Shown: positions 44,624-57,384 of the stretch, in pieces
Position numbering within the stretch: the first letter of the stretch is position 1
Layout of the letters: every line of letters starts with the position of its first letter
Assembly (NCBI GenBank): GCA_026724425.1
Contig: JAIUCV010000351.1
Location: forward strand, 558,001-622,000
Reading direction: 5' to 3'
Length of the DNA: 64,000 nucleotides
Source: Erythrophleum ivorense
Taxonomy: Eukaryota; Streptophyta; Magnoliopsida; Fabales; Fabaceae
The notes under the pieces: model-generated
Database searches by the model: none
Told to the model about the DNA's origin: nothing
What the model saw: only the letters and a program-made list of their open reading frames with translations
Made by a program: the position numbers and the translations under genes

Positions 44624-46612
44624 ATATCTTTTCTTAAAAATTCAATTTTTTTAGAGATATTATATAAGTAAAATCTTAAATGTACTAAGTTAATATTGAG
44701 ATATCTATCATTATCTGTTCAAAAATATAATTTAAACTCCTGATAAGCCTAAATGTACTAGGTTTAAAATTATTTTAAGAGTCTTGGCCTAAATGATGTT
44801 TTTAATTTCTAGATAGGTGTTAGAAAATTTTGCTGCAATTAATCTAATTCTTACCTCACTCTATTTTTATTATTTTTTTAAGTAGGAAGACAAGAGTTAA
44901 TTTTTATCTATGTCATTCAATGTACACATCCTTTTTTATTTTTATATCTAACATTATATATATCAAACAGTTTATAACTCTCTACTTCTGAGGCATTATA
45001 CATGTTTTTTTGTAACCAAAAAAAAAAAGAAGAGTTGCGATTGGAGCGAATAAAAAGGTTTGAAAAAACGAATTGTAGTACCAATTTGACATTTGGAGGG
45101 TTTGCTTAGCGTGAATGGGTGGGTCGCTGTTTTTCCAATTTGATTATTCATCTGATTTTGTCCTTTTCATGCTCCGGCCGACTACCATACTTTCCTTTCT
45201 CTTGTAAAAATACGGACTCTTCCAACTTTCATGAAATTATGATTTTGGTCGCTACTCCTCTTTCTTCCTTTTCTTTCATAATTTTATTCTTCGGGGACAA
45301 TTTTACTATACGTCCTTTTAAAGTTATGGCTCAATTTCAAATACACAGAATTTACCCATTCATTTTTTAAATATGAGTTTAATTTTTTTTTTTGAATGTC
45401 ATAGATAGCGATGTTCACATACTTTATTTGGGTCAGTAACTCTTGAGAAGATTTTTTTTTCTTGGGTATTCCTATAATATTGAGCAATCAATGCTATTAT
45501 AATTTTATACATTGCCATGCAATTTAATTTATCTTTTGGTCAAAATCATGTGATTTAAGTTTAAACTATAAGTGACTTGGATTCTAAATTTTATATAAAT
45601 TATTTATTTGTTAAAAATATAAATTACAGTATTTCTTTTTATTTACATAATGTTTAAGTTTTCAATACTACAAGGATACAATATGTAATTTTTCTCCCAA
45701 GGCAGTCTTAAAGTTAAGAATAAATGGAAGTACAACTACTTTAAGTACAAACAAATAAAGGCGTTTTAAGTATAACTATTTTTTTTAATGTTTTTTCTCC
45801 TTTCATGCATTACATTTTTTTTTACTAAGTATATAGTTTTAAAATTTATATATTTTTTAATATACATGAGAAATAAATGTAAGGTTATGCAAGGGTTCAA
45901 AGCTTGGATAGTCTCTGATTGATAGTCACACATGATGGTAAATTTTTTTAAGGAAACTATTTGACGTTTAGGAGTTAATTAAGTAGCTTCCTTTAAAGAT
46001 TAAAGATTTTTAGAGGAAATATTTTAGGTTGAGCTTTTGTCTGTTCTTCTAACATTCCAAGCATATCATTAGTGCCTTAGTAACCTACTTTTTATTGTAA
46101 TTTTGTATGTGTGTATAGAGAGAGAGAGAGAGAGAGAGAGAGATTGACAATTTCTAATTATAATTAGGGCATATATATGTGTGTATGTATCTTAATGGGA
46201 AATTTATGTTGACTAATCAGGAGATTGTTTGAGCAATGTAAGAATCACAAAATTAGGGATCATGTTCCCCTCTGCATACGCAAGTCCCACTTCATTCATT
46301 GGTAAAATTTTCACAATGCAAAATGCATTAGAGGTAGCTACTAATTCTTTAATTCCATTAGAACAAATTTTAAGCTTTCTTCTACACTGTCAGGCATTGC
46401 TTTTTGTTGGGTGTCAAGTTCAACTATTTATCCTTTTCATACTTGATTATTAATTCAAAATCGGACTTCATTTATGAGAAGAGTCATAAACTGTTGAATA
46501 TTCAAACTAAGTTCTTAGAAGTCATCACTCATAAGTTGACAGTTTTACCTAATTTTTCCGTACTTATAGTTCAAAAGCTCCTAAAATAGGTGTTCTTCCA
46601 TTAAGTTATAAG

Positions 46613-46651
<39 letters not shown>

Positions 46652-47718
46652 CAATTTAGTCTTTAAATTATTAGATCAATTTAATATTAATATTTTAAAA
46701 TCAGTTGGTACACGAATTCATAAAATAGTATAATCATTTTATGTTAATCCTCCTCCTAATATATACTAAGTAAGCTAGACCTCTTTTTGGTGTAGTCACT
46801 AATGTTGTAGGACTCACGTTAAATAATTAAGCATGACAATTTAAAGGATAGAATTATTAATTTAGTCTAAAATCTTTAAAAGAAAATAATTTTAATATTA
46901 TTTTAGTCTTGAGAAAATGAGTATTACAAGAACCACCATCTTAGAGGGCATACAAATAAGCTCCATACCTTTATACTGATTTCAACATTAAAAACTATTG
47001 AATAAATTAATAACTTAATTATTGATAGATCAATCTTTCTCTTCTAATTTAGTTCTTAAAAATTAAAATATTTCAATTTAATTCTCAATCATAATCTCTT
47101 AATCAAAGTAGTTTCCTTATTAGTTGAAGTTACGAACATTTGACAAACTAACAAACATGATATAAATGAGATCCTATGCAACTATTAACTAATAATCTCA
47201 ACCTACATATCTGTTATTTTTTCCAAAAGGGTGCCATTTGATCCAATGAACTTAACAGAAATGCAAGAGCAACTTGGGTAAAATGATATCATTCGGTGAA
47301 AAATGACACTTAGGCAAAGTCTAAATGATTAGTTAAGGGCTAGTTTTCATTAATGCCATATCACTAGTTTGTAAAGTGACAATAACTTTGTTTGATGAGA
47401 TCATTTTGATTGTAAGTCTAAATTAATACCTTTTATCTTTAAAAGATTAAATAAATGAATCTTTTAGAAACTAAACAAAATTACTCAAAGCTATATGATC
47501 ATCATTTGAGGTATAACTCGCGCATAGTTATTGTTTTAAATATTTTGACAAGTGGTGATTAATTGGTATTATGCAGTTCATCAGATTAGGAAAGTGCAAA
47601 ATATTTGGTTGAATGGCGCAGGAAGCAATATGGCTCTACCATGAATTTCAATATTAAAATTAGATGTTGATAATGAATGGTGAAGAGAGTAGTTCAGGAA
47701 TTACCATTCTCATTTATA
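44624..47718. other. Gene-poor, AT-rich tract
   Basis: Contains an (AG)n microsatellite at about 46116-46143 and a (TA)n run at about 46615-46645. Open frames such as 46229-46453 have no family features. Nothing else is seen. Confidence 0.45.
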
Positions 47719-48306
47719 CTTCGTTTGCTTGTTGGAAACTAGCCTAATGGAAATGAATAGAAAGAAATGAAAATGAATAAAAAAAAATTTATATTATATT
47801 ATTACATTTGGTATAATATGCAAAAGAATAGAATTTCATTTACCTTTTATGTTTGATTAAATAAAAATAATGTAATAATAGAAAAAAATTAATTAAATGA
47901 CCACAATGCTCCTAATATAAAAATAATAATATAATTATTTTTAATTACTAATAATAGTAAAATAGTTATTTTTAATTACTACTACTAATAATCATAGTAT
48001 AATTTTTAATTTAAAAATAATTTTTTAATGACCAATAATTTAATGAATAAAAATATTTATTTTTAAAAGACCAATATTCATTTTTAATATAAAAAAAATC
48101 ATGGTACATTTCTGCCAACTACCGCCTTATTTTTTTGAACAGTGGTGCTTTCCTTTCAATTTTTAAAGCATTTCTCATTTCTCCATCTACGAGAATTTGA
48201 ATGCATCAATGAAATCCTCTGCTGGTGAACACTTACAATCAAACAGAGGAATGTTGTTTGGATTTCATTTCTTAGGGCCCATTTCCAACAACCAAATAGG
48301 CCCTTA
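47719..48306. mobile_element. MITE-like foldback
   Basis: The left end (CGTTTGCTTGTTGGAAACTAG) is complementary to the right end (reverse complement CTATTTGGTTGTTGGAAATGG), each followed inward by GAAATGAA-type sequence. The core is AT-rich. The TTGTTGG-type ends recall Harbinger or hAT MITEs, but no exact duplication was found. Confidence 0.5.
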
Positions 48307-48493
48307 GGTCCCTCACTAGTGTTTGTAAATGAGTCCTCTAGTGATATGATGGTAATAGCAATTTGTCATACAACAATAGGAAGGGAGAACATGGCAAACA
48401 TCAATTGGCTTGGGATATTACAAATGGTATGCAATGTAGCATCTCTATGGCACTTCTCTACAAGTAAAGCTATTAAAATAGGCCAACTCATTA

Positions 48494-50728
48494 TGTGAGG
48501 ACCGGACAAAAGAAATAAAAAGGGGGAGGGTTTTAATTATATTAGAATATATATGTATTTTTTTTTCCTTCATCATTTCGCTGGAGCTTCCTTTTCTTCT
48601 TCTTCCCGTTGCCTTTCCTTTCTGCTTCTATTCATCGTCTCTGTGCATTTGAAGCTTCCTCGAGCTGGCGTCGTCCTCTGTCCATCGGAGAGTCGCCGTC
48701 GGAGTCGCGTAGCTGTACCTAAGTCTTCCTCGCTGCTGGGTCGAGCTGGCCTCCTCGTTCCTCTTCGTTGCTGGGGTATAGACGCTGCATCTCGAGCTGG
48801 CTGGAGCTGGGCTACCGCGATAAGCTTCCTCCTTCCGATCTCCTTCCCTCTTGTTGCAAGATTCAGTAGTCTTGCTTGTTCCTTTCATTGTTCTGGTGTA
48901 CCTAAGCTGATGAAGTGAAAAAGGGCGTGGGAGTTCATGCCCTGGTGCCTCAGCCGAAAATATATATATATATATATATATATGTAGATTGGGGAAAAAA
49001 AAAACAACAACAAATTTAAGGATTTGGAATGAGGCTTCTTAAATAGGTTAATCTTGCAAAATTTTTAATTTTAGTCTTTGGAAATGATTTGGAAGCTCAG
49101 ATTCTGAAATGGAAAATGTTATAGGAAGGGTTAAATTGAAAAGAAATGTTGTGAGAAGTGGATGAGTTTGTATGGAAAAAAGGGGGGGAGAAGGAAGGAA
49201 AACAAACTGGTTAAGGGGATTTTATTGAATTCGACAAATACTCAATATTGTTATACTGATTTGGCAAGCTTATTGTTGGTAGGAAGCTCTGTGGATCTTG
49301 AGGATTTCAAAGAGTTAAAGTTGAGGAAGAACAAATACCTGTTAGCTCTTAACATCGTTGTGAGTAGATAATGACTTCAATGATTTATATGCCCTCTTCT
49401 GTTACTGTATATACATATACGCCTTATACGTAATGGATAGTTGCAGTTTGTATGGTGCCGTGGAACATAGGGGTAACTTAAGATTAGTGAGGGGTGAATG
49501 CAGGGTGCTTGTATGACCCCGTCTCATACTTTTCAGAGGTTATAATATATATATATATATATATATTTATTGCTGTAACAGTTCTTCCCAATAATATATA
49601 TATATATATATATAAGTATGTATGATTCTTTTGATTAGTCCTTAAAAGCCGTTCATTCCCCTTTCTTTTAGCATTATTTTAATTTATTTGGATAGATTAG
49701 TGGGCATTTAACTAATTTCGTATATGACAATTTATGTTGGTATTTAATTAACAGGTTAGTCCCTTTTTCTTTCTCTCTTCTTTCTTTTCCCTTTAAACTA
49801 TATGTCTGATTTACTTATTGAATGGGAGTCTCCTACTCGCCCTTAATGTTTTAGGTGTTATGCATTAATTATCTCTTGTCCAGTTGCGATAATAATTGAG
49901 TGTTGCTTATATTATTTGCGCCTTATTGTGCGTGGGTACCCAATCTTGGTAATTTAGTATTTAATATAAGATCTGGGTGAAGAAGAGCTGCCCGTTAGGC
50001 GTAGCCACTCGTAAAAAGGGTAAGGAGCTGCCAATGAGGTGAAGCCTTCCCAGAGTCTTAACTGTAATGTGTAATAGTAGTGGAAAAGGAGCTGCCCGTT
50101 AGGTGTAGCCACCCCTAGGGGGTAAGAAGCTGCCAACGAGGCGTAACCGCCACTAACAAAGGGAAATTTAGTTGTTTTTAAATTATTGAAATCATTTCTC
50201 TACTCACTGAGTTGTCTCACTCCGTTAATCTTAAAATTTTTTCAGATAGCGTCACAGGATCTGATCCGCCTCCCTCATTGTAGATTTTGAGGCGTAGTGG
50301 TGGTGAGCCTCCTTTTTGGAGCTGGGGGCTTCGTTATTTTTTTTGGTGGTGCTGTAGTCTATAGTAATTGATAAAGGAAAATGTATTGGAAAGTATTTCA
50401 AAAGTAGGACCAATGGTTATAGGTTTCGTTTTCCTCATTCCCCATTTTGGTTCTCTGATGTATTGAATGATTGGCTGAAGAGAGCGGAGCTCTCTATTGT
50501 TATTTCTGTAGTATTCCAACTGTTTGTAGAAATTTGGGATGTCCTATTTACAGGGGACACTCTGTCGAAATTTTTATAAAAAGCTAGAGTACAAGGAAAG
50601 AAGTTACATATATTTATATATCTATATCTGATGAGATAGGGTTAAAATAATCAATTAACCCGTAGCTAAGAACCCTGTATGGGTTCCCCGTGTAAGTTAC
50701 CCCTTCTCTTGGGGAGTAGGGTGTGACA
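48494..50728 (+). mobile_element. Solo LTR of a Gypsy-type retrotransposon, 2,235 bp
   Basis: The element begins TGTGAGGACCGG at 48494 and ends GGGTGTGACA at 50728, giving canonical 5'-TG...CA-3' LTR ends. A perfect 5-bp target duplication, CATTA, lies at 48489-48493 and 50729-50733. There are no primer-binding site, coding sequence or second LTR, so it is a solo LTR left by recombination. Inside it has a CT-rich region (48560-48920), a tandem array at 49984-50153 and CTCACTGAGTTGTCTCACTC at about 50202, a motif I associate with large chromovirus (Tekay-like) LTRs. Its good ends suggest it is young. TA microsatellites at 48961-48982, 49546-49566 and 49594-49613 lie within. Confidence 0.92.
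49984..50153 (+). repeat. Four-copy repeat in the solo LTR
   Basis: Four copies of a core like GAGCTGCC(C/A)GTTAGGCGTAGCC lie at about 49984, 50023, 50087 and 50127. They alternate between a CCCGTTAGG and a CCAATGAGG/CCAACGAGG version, so the larger unit is a pair of about 100 bp duplicated once. Confidence 0.8.
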
Positions 50729-50733
50729 CATTA

Positions 50734-51989
50734 TGGGTTATAAGTCCAACAAGTTAACCTATTTAAACCAACTAGTTAAACAACCTAAGATTTGAACTCA
50801 ACATATTAGTTGAATTAAATGAGATGGTGATATGGATTTAACATTCTTAATTAGAAGTCTAACACATACTACAATTAGGATAAAGTATAGAAAAATCAAC
50901 AATAAAGAAAAATGATAGTATCATAATCATAATTTCCAACTTGAAACCATACAATTATAAATGGGAATTGCTTCAGCGTCGTCTAAAATTCTCAATTATG
51001 AATCAAAGTGAAAATATAATAATTGGTATTTAGAATCTTCTATACAAACAAAAAAAAACCTCAAATTTCACTCAAATCCAATTGTGTATGAAATGGAACT
51101 AAGGGAAGAGTCACAAAAATTTACCTTTGTTCTCTATTGTTGATGTTCTCTTCCTTCCCTCTCTTCTTTGTAATCTCAAACTATTCTCTTATTTTTAGCT
51201 TTCTTCTTTTTAGTGCTCTCTTTTATTCAATTTCTTAGATCCCAAGTAAGTAAGTCTCAACTGCATATCTAAAATGAAATATGAAAGAGAATAAAGATTG
51301 TTGTATGAAGTATTAGGCTATAGGACCAAAACAAGGGTTGTTGTCCAAAGGAAAACTTTCAAAATTTTAACATGAACTATTGAAGTATTGAGCTTGTGAA
51401 TTTAGATTAAAGACAAATTTTCAATATAGGCTATAGCTTTTTCACATATTCATCTTGTCATTTTATTTTTTAGGTATAAAATAAAAAATATTAATAACAA
51501 TAAATAAGTCAACTCAAAGATTAAATAAGTTGGCTCGTTTAACTCACTGGTTAAGCAATTCAAATTAAAATGACTAAAATAAATTTTCAAATCTAGCATG
51601 TAAATATAATCCACTAAAATACTAAATTAAATGGGTCAACCCAAATGAGCTCGGTATGTGTTCACGTGATATAGCATATAGATTTTCTATGCCAAAGTGG
51701 GAGACAATGAACTACAGTTAACGCAGTAAGGAGACATTGACACGGAATTCTTATTTCTGAGTTGGCAAATTTAGGTGCATATGAATTGAAGTTGGATATG
51801 CCCAAAAAATGTTTATTGATTTCCGTTAAATTCGTGACCATACTTTGAATAATGCAAGTTTAAGTCACTAAAAACTACATTCGGTACCCTCTTAATCATT
51901 AATTCGAAGATTATTAAAAAAAGTTTTTCAACGTAATCATCAGGTTAAAGAATTTATCATGTATCCTTTTTTTTCCTTTAATACCATTG

Positions 51990-52030
<41 letters not shown>

Positions 52031-52968
52031 TACATGTTACACAATATAACACAACATTTAGTTAAATCTTGGGTAAATTAACACATGATCAATTCTTATA
52101 TATAAGTTTATTCTATAAAAGTATGGTGGATTAGTATTAAGCCAATGAAAACACAGCTAAGAGTATATGTGACCTAATTTTTTAATAGATTCCAACCCTG
52201 ACATGTGCATATAATTGTTCCTCATTAGTTTAGTTTATAAAATATTAGTAGACTATGATCTATGCAAATGAGTGCGTGTAAACACAAAATGTTGCCACTT
52301 TCTCTGTGAAAATAAATAATTCGCTACCTTGATAATATTCATAATATATTCATGGCACATTGTCCTTATTGTTTCATTGTAGGATTAAAATATCCATAAA
52401 TAAATATAATTGTAGGATTAAAATCAAGGAGTAATAATTAGTCATAATTAAAAACAAGTACAAAAAGATGAGTATGATTAATTAATTTTATGCAAAGTTT
52501 AGTTTTACATATTTCAACGTGATTTCAAGTTTTTGTGTCAATGTCGTTACCAACAATTTACTGTGAAATTAAGGGTTTAAAAAAAATTCCCACCCACCTA
52601 AATTATGGACTGACATAAACGTTTTATAGATATATGCTAATTAAAAGGAACAAAAATTAGGTGAAGTTTCTATATATTTATAATTATGTTGTTTAATAAA
52701 AATACAATGAGTGATTTTTTTTAATAGTTCAAGATTATATGATTAGATGATTTAAAAAAAAATTATTCATATGTTATAATTTTATTGAAAAACTTGATAA
52801 TAAATATATTAAAAATTTTATATAAGTGTAGTTTACTAAAAGAAAATTGTTTTGCAAATCAAAGTGGACAATTCAATTATCCCAAATATTGTGTCTGGCC
52901 AGGGAAAAAAAAGGTTATCCCAAATGTAAAATAACAAAATCCAATATTAGAATTTGATTAAAGAGAAA
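50734..52968. other. Gene-poor, AT-rich tract
   Basis: Includes a (TA)n run at 51993-52021. A segment at 51500-51660 has words similar to the MITE at 44352 (AACTCACTGGTTAA, GGGTCAACCCAAATGAGCT), but no ends could be set. No gene is seen. Confidence 0.45.
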
Positions 52969-53410
52969 AGGCCAAGATCAACTTATTGTACTTTAACCTT
53001 GTAAGAGGTTTTAATTTTGTCCCTGATCTCTAGTTGATTTTAATTTCATCACTTATCTTTAGTAACTTATTCAATTACTTCCCCTTGCTCTTGCCCAACA
53101 GTCTACGTATTATTAACAGTATAATTACACCTGGGGCTTATATGGACATAATCAAACCACATTGACGTTGATTATGCCGTGCTGATGTGGATCTACAACG
53201 AATTTGAACTCCTACAAGAAAATTTCAAGCCAAAGGAATAAATGAATGGCCTAATGTTCACTTGATTTGGGGGCTTGGGAGATTTTAGGATTACAGTATG
53301 GGGCGCCGGTAAAAAATTGAATCAATCAATGAAAATAAGGGACAAAATTAGAAAAGAAAAAGATAAGGGACAAAATTGAGACCTTTTACAAAGTAAAAGG
53401 TCAAAAAAAA
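52969..53410. mobile_element. MITE-like inverted-repeat element
   Basis: The left arm (52989-53085; contains CTTTAACCTTGTAAGAGGT and AATTTTGTCCCTGATC) is complementary to the right arm (53310-53402; reverse complement contains CTTTGTAAAAGGTCTC and AATTTTGTCCCTTATC). The core of ~220 bp has no coding. The imperfect arms suggest an old insertion. Confidence 0.65.
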
Positions 53411-56400
53411 ATTTCAAAAAGGCGATGGGGGGACTGAGTTCGTTGGACAACGCAAGAAGATCCCAAAAAAACAAAAGATGCAAAGTTTAATTTTTATAAT
53501 AAATTACACCAACTTCTTATTAGATATAACTAAAGTTACACTTGAAATTAATTTTTCTACAAAATTAGCATTCTTTTTAAAAATGAAATTATTTAACTAT
53601 CTTTATTATTATATTCAAAATAAAATCACAGTTTCATGTTAGAACTTAAGGTAAACTTATCCATCTTTATTGTTATATTAAGAATAAAATCTTAGTTTCA
53701 TGTTATATACAAAATTAATTGAATGGGTAGTTTTTGTAATATATACCCAAGTATTAGAAGAGTCAAGTTAAATTTTTGAAACAATGATATCATATATAAT
53801 TTAAATAATTTTTTAAATTAATGTAATTTACCCTAATTGTTAATATATAGAATTTTGAAGTGTATGACTAAAAAAAAAAGTCACTTTCTGTATTTTTCGA
53901 TAACTTCATTTTTCCTGACTTCATTTTATTTTGATGTTACACCTAAATATATTTTATTTATATTCAAATTACCCAAACTTTCAATATGATTAAAAAAAAC
54001 CATCAATTGATCTTTAAAATAAATTTAAACAAGAATAATTGTGTTTGAATACCTAATATTGTTTATGAGTTTTTAATTTCATATAGGTATAGATTTATAT
54101 ATATTTTTTCATTTAAAATATTCTTCTATTTGAAAGATAAGCATTATATGTCGAAATAAAAACTAAATATAATTAGCAATAATATTCATCATTGAATAAT
54201 AACACTTTGATGTATAAAATAACTAAAAATAACATTAATTTAATTCCTTTTTATAACAAAAAAAAATTAAAAGTGAAATTAGCCATTACAACTTTCAAGG
54301 CAAGATGATCTATACTTGCGGATATTTACCAAAATTATAAATTATAATACATTTTGAATACTGAAAAATTGTTCTGTAATTATTAAAATTAAAGAAGGAA
54401 AAATATATTTTAGCTGTAAATTAAGACATGGTTACAAAATTGGTATATGGAATTCAAAACTTTACAAAATACCTTCTTAAATTTATAACTAAAATGAAAA
54501 ATTAGCTCCCATATAAAAATTAAAATTAACAAAAAAAAGGTCATGTGATTTTGATAAAAATAATAATGTTGGACACATGGCTTTTTTTTTTCGGGGGCAA
54601 AAGATACATGGCTTAACTCAACGTTTTATGTAAAAGAAAAATAGTTTCAAAAGTTATCTAAAATTTAATTTTTTATTCAATACAAAAATTAACATTTCAT
54701 TATAACTTAAAGTTTATAATTTTATGTACTAATTTAATCATTAAAAAAAGAGGTAAGACTATTGATATTGCTCTTTCTTATATATCAACTTTGTATTTTT
54801 TTTTAGATACATGCAGATATTATATCTGGTGACGATAAAATATATTTTTTAATTTTAGCTCATCAAACTTTTTTGTAATTAAATTATACTTTAAGTGAAC
54901 AAAATATAAATTAAAAAAAAAAGAGGGTAAAAAAATAAAAATGGTTGATTATTGTAGAAGAGGAAGGAAAAGCGATAAGTGACAGAGAGGGGTGAGGTGC
55001 CTCGGAAATTGAAGGAGTATAGTATGACTTTGAGTTGAAGTTCACGTTTTTCAGGGCTTGCGTGTGGGCCCCAATACGCGAAATTCACTTTTGCCCTTCC
55101 CATCCCCAACCCTTCGTGAAAGCGACTCTTCCTACAAATACTTCATTCATGTGCGGCCTGGCCGTGATCCCTGGGGATTCTGGGGAATACCGCCACCCAC
55201 CCCCAACCTTTTTTTTTTTAAAGTATATTTTATAAGAAAAATTATTACCTATACTATCTTATTTATACATTTTTTAATAAAATCAAATCAAATTACATAA
55301 TTAAATCTCATTCACCTTTGTAATTATGTGATTTAGTTTTCTTAAATAATATATAAATGATGAGATATATCATGTGTGAATAAGAATGTTTTATTTTATA
55401 AGTTTTGAGATTATATTTTTTATTAAAAATAAAAATTAATATTTTAATATTATTTTGAGAATATTATTATTAGTGAGTTGCATTTTTAAATAAATCCCAT
55501 GAACTTACATCAAGTAAAATAAAGAGCAAAAAAATTAAAAAAATAAGATCTACTCATGAGACCTACAAAAGTAAATGTACGGCTCACCTGCCTCATCTCT
55601 TTTTTTTTTTTTTTTTCATTTCAATTCAAATAAATTTTAAAAAATTTATGTTCATTTTTTTAACAAATTAAACATATGAATAAAATATTATTCATTCTTT
55701 TTAATACCATATCAAATATAGCGAGAGATCATATAATTTTATTTTATCGACGCCTATTTACTTTTTCGTTCTTCTTATAAAAAGCATTCTATCTAATCAG
55801 AATATAAGAAATTGTATATTTTCACAACTAAATATTTGTTTTTTCTAAAAATTATTATTTGTTAGATAAAAATAATATTTATTTATTCACAAAATAAATT
55901 TAAGGGTGAAAATAATTCTTCACAGAGGACAGACAATGTTAATGTTGAGGTTGTCAATTTTACAACTAATATTATTTATTCAATTTAATTCGTTAAAAAA
56001 AAATATATATTTTTTAGTTTAGTATTTAAAAAATATATAATTATTACTATCAAATCATCTAAACCTTTTGGAATATTTATTAATTGGATTAGTGACTTAC
56101 CTGACAAAGTTTTTATGCTCAGATCAAAACTCATGACACCATGGTTTTTTTTTATTGGCAAACAACCATATATGTTTTTTAACATTCAAGTTGACTATTA
56201 TCATTTCACCTTAAAAAAAATTTATTCATGAGAATCAAAATTTTAAAATATTTTTTATCAAAATTTTTGATAAAAACATAACACATAATTTTTTTAAGAC
56301 TAATCATGTAATGTTGGATGGTAAACGTATTTATTTGTTATGCTTTTACGAAAAAAAACAAATATCCAACAAATCTATATTTAAACTTAACATGTAATAT

Positions 56401-57296
56401 AATTTAATTTATATAATTTTTTAAGAAATAATTAAACTAATTTGGCGATAATCAATTTTCAAATATGAAACTGATAACACAAACTACTTTGAGGAATTAT
56501 TATTATTATGATTATTATAATTTTCTCAAAGAAGGACACGTTGGTCAAATGGAAATGACAAGAAATAATGAGAGGTGGAGGTAAGTGAGACTGTAAGGTG
56601 ACGCAGGTGATAAGGGAGGGATAGTGAGTTGGGATGTGTAAGTGGGAAACATCCCACGCTGCCATTGCTATTTTCCCCACCCATACATACGCTCCTCTAG
56701 GTTTCACCGCTTCCGCTATTCCCCCCCCTAATTATGTGCTTTAATGCTCCCACTAATCAATCCATTCAACGCATGTTTAACTAAAGTCAATCACTTTGTA
56801 GTTCATTTCACATATCCTCTTCCCCCCAGCTAATCTTTTCCTTTATCATTTTGACTTTAACCACGATTAAAATTCAAATTCAAGATTCCACTGCTAGTGA
56901 TCCAAAATGTTTTCGATGTCTTATAAGTCAAATATGTTGGTAAATTCAATATGATCCAATCCACACCACTTAAATCCAAAAAACACTATAGCTACAGTCT
57001 TTCAAGGTACGAGTTATATATAAGCAACTAATCACTGCAAATTAGTTTGAACAAAATAACTTCTACAATTTTACTAAGCCACTTGATCTGATTATTATAA
57101 TTAGTTTACCTTTAAAAAAGATTATACATAAAATTCATTCTAAAATTAACAGAAACTTAAGACTATAACATCAAAAACACTCAATATTCTACGTAATTTA
57201 TCCATCACATTGAATGAAGTTAAATTTACCACAAGCTTACACAGTTATACTCTATTTTTAAAGTTACTTTTATGTTATTTGGATACTTAGAATGGG

Positions 57297-57298
<2 letters not shown>
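53411..57298. other. Gene-poor, AT-rich tract
   Basis: No gene is recognised. GC-balanced patches occur at 54960-55200 and 56560-56730. An imperfect foldback lies around 55240-55380, with ATTACATAATTA and TAATTATGTGAT near its centre at 55295-55330. Open frames overlapping the patches show no family features. Confidence 0.45.

Positions 57299-57383
<85 letters not shown>
57299..57383. repeat. (TC)n followed by (TA)n microsatellite
   Basis: About 32 TC units followed by about 10 TA units. The minus-strand frame through it (Arg-Glu and Tyr-Ile repeats) is not a gene. Confidence 0.95.

Positions 57384-57384
<1 letters not shown>

Noticed and set aside
48553..48918. 121-codon open frame, GC-balanced
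   Set aside because: Lies inside the solo LTR, has Ser/Arg/Leu low complexity and matches no family I know.
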